NCBI GenBank assembly: GCA_016183145.1
Contig: JACPFE010000231.1
Span: 1 to 7,174 of the forward strand
Length of the DNA stretch: 7,174 nucleotides
Direction: 5' to 3'
Origin: Deltaproteobacteria bacterium
GTDB taxonomy: Bacteria; Desulfobacterota; Binatia; UBA9968
Position 1 is the first letter of the stretch; each line of letters starts with the position of its first letter. The notes under the pieces were generated by a model that was given only the letters and a program-made list of their open reading frames with translations, was not told the DNA's origin and did no database searches. Below, in pieces: positions 6,704 through 7,174 of this stretch. The translations under genes and the position numbers were made by a program.

Positions 6704-7174
6704 ATCCCTTCCTCGCATTTAACGTAGCTCTTACGATATCTTTGACTTTGAAAAGGCTGAGATAGTCATCGAAGGATTGCGGCGCGTAAACGTACTTGTC
6801 GAGGTATTCCTGCACCCCCTCGGTGCTTCTTTCCATCATGAGCTTTACGTACATGTCCATATGGTTAAAGTCCGGCTCATAAGCCGCATAGCACTCGTGC
6901 GGTACGCAACCATAGGGCGCCTCGACTACGGCATCAACGCAGAAAAAGGGAATATCCGTGCGATCCGGGGTTCTCCTTATCTCGTCGTTGTCAATGATCT
7001 GCTCGGTCGTCAAAATGACCCGGTCCGCGGCGAGGGCAATATCTTTGTCCATAAAGGGGAAGCCGGTAATTTGCGCATTGCCGTAGGAATCGGCCTTCTG
7101 CACATGAATGATCGCCACGTCGGGATGAAGAGCCGGAACCAGCGCAAGTTTGTCGCCGGTAAAGGGGCATTGCA
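6693..7174 (-). CDS. Class I CoA-transferase alpha subunit (GctA-like), partial at 5' end
   Basis: The visible 159 residues are the C-terminal half of the alpha subunit that pairs with the downstream beta subunit. The frame stays open to the right edge and the first residues read CPFTGDKLALVPALHPDVA, then IIHVQKADSYGNAQI, a conserved stretch of GctA-type CoA-transferases. This shows that the GTG at 7118 is an internal valine and not a start. Further family features are the ILTTEQIID segment and a C-terminal helical tail ending in ARKGYGN. GctA-type subunits are about 290-320 residues, so roughly half lies beyond the window. The stop overlaps the beta gene by 11 nt, which fits equimolar synthesis of an alpha/beta complex. 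The substrate cannot be inferred from this half. Confidence 0.92.
   Translation of the reverse strand, partial: QCPFTGDKLALVPALHPDVAIIHVQKADSYGNAQITGFPFMDKDIALAADRVILTTEQIIDNDEIRRTPDRTDIPFFCVDAVVEAPYGCVPHECYAAYEPDFNHMDMYVKLMMERSTEGVQEYLDKYVYAPQSFDDYLSLFKVKDIVRATLNARKGYGN
6706..6713 (-). promoter_or_regulatory. Ribosome binding site deciding the CoA-transferase beta start
   Basis: AGGAAGGG sits inside the last codons of the alpha subunit, with AGGA 6 nt before the ATG at 6703. It supports 6703 over the in-frame ATG at 6718, which lies upstream of this site. Confidence 0.75.

Noticed and set aside
7116..7118. GTG as the start of the CoA-transferase alpha gene
   Set aside because: The reading frame upstream continues with conserved family sequence to the window edge, so this codon is an internal valine.

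Overview
The window is one tightly packed bacterial operon read entirely from the minus strand, so transcription runs from the right edge to the left edge. In that order it holds: the C-terminal half of a class I (glutaconate-type) CoA-transferase alpha subunit (cut by the right edge), its beta subunit, two different UbiD-family decarboxylases in tandem, the large molybdopterin subunit of a xanthine dehydrogenase/CO dehydrogenase-type molybdenum hydroxylase, and the N-terminal two-thirds of that enzyme's FAD-binding medium subunit (cut by the left edge). Junctions are an 11-nt overlap, a 1-nt gap, a 13-nt gap, a 38-nt gap and a 4-nt ATGA overlap. No stretch over 300 nt lacks a gene. No RNA gene, mobile element, CRISPR array, promoter or terminator is visible.

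The chemistry suggests a catabolic route for an aromatic, heteroaromatic or other unsaturated carboxylic acid. The CoA-transferase would move CoA onto or off a carboxylate. The UbiD proteins would decarboxylate (or carboxylate) an unsaturated acid using prenylated FMN, and the molybdenum hydroxylase would add a water-derived hydroxyl to an electron-poor carbon. The closest established parallel known to me is furan-2,5-dicarboxylate/2-furoate degradation: UbiD-type HmfF decarboxylates, CoA activation follows, and the Mo hydroxylase HmfABC acts on furoyl-CoA. That route uses a CoA ligase rather than a transferase and has a single UbiD, so the set here is not simply that pathway. The substrate cannot be read from the sequence.

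Partner genes expected but not seen are the [2Fe-2S] small subunit of the hydroxylase (probably just past the left edge), a UbiX flavin prenyltransferase, a transporter and a regulator. The moderately high GC content and gene content fit a metabolically versatile proteobacterium or Desulfobacterota-like bacterium, or a related environmental lineage, but this assignment is weak.

The most noteworthy points are the unusual gene combination, two UbiD proteins that both keep the full metal and catalytic residue set, a hydroxylase active-site loop (PNRGYGC) unlike either CO dehydrogenase form, and a small perfect hairpin touching the ribosome binding site of the hydroxylase large subunit at the widest gap in the operon.
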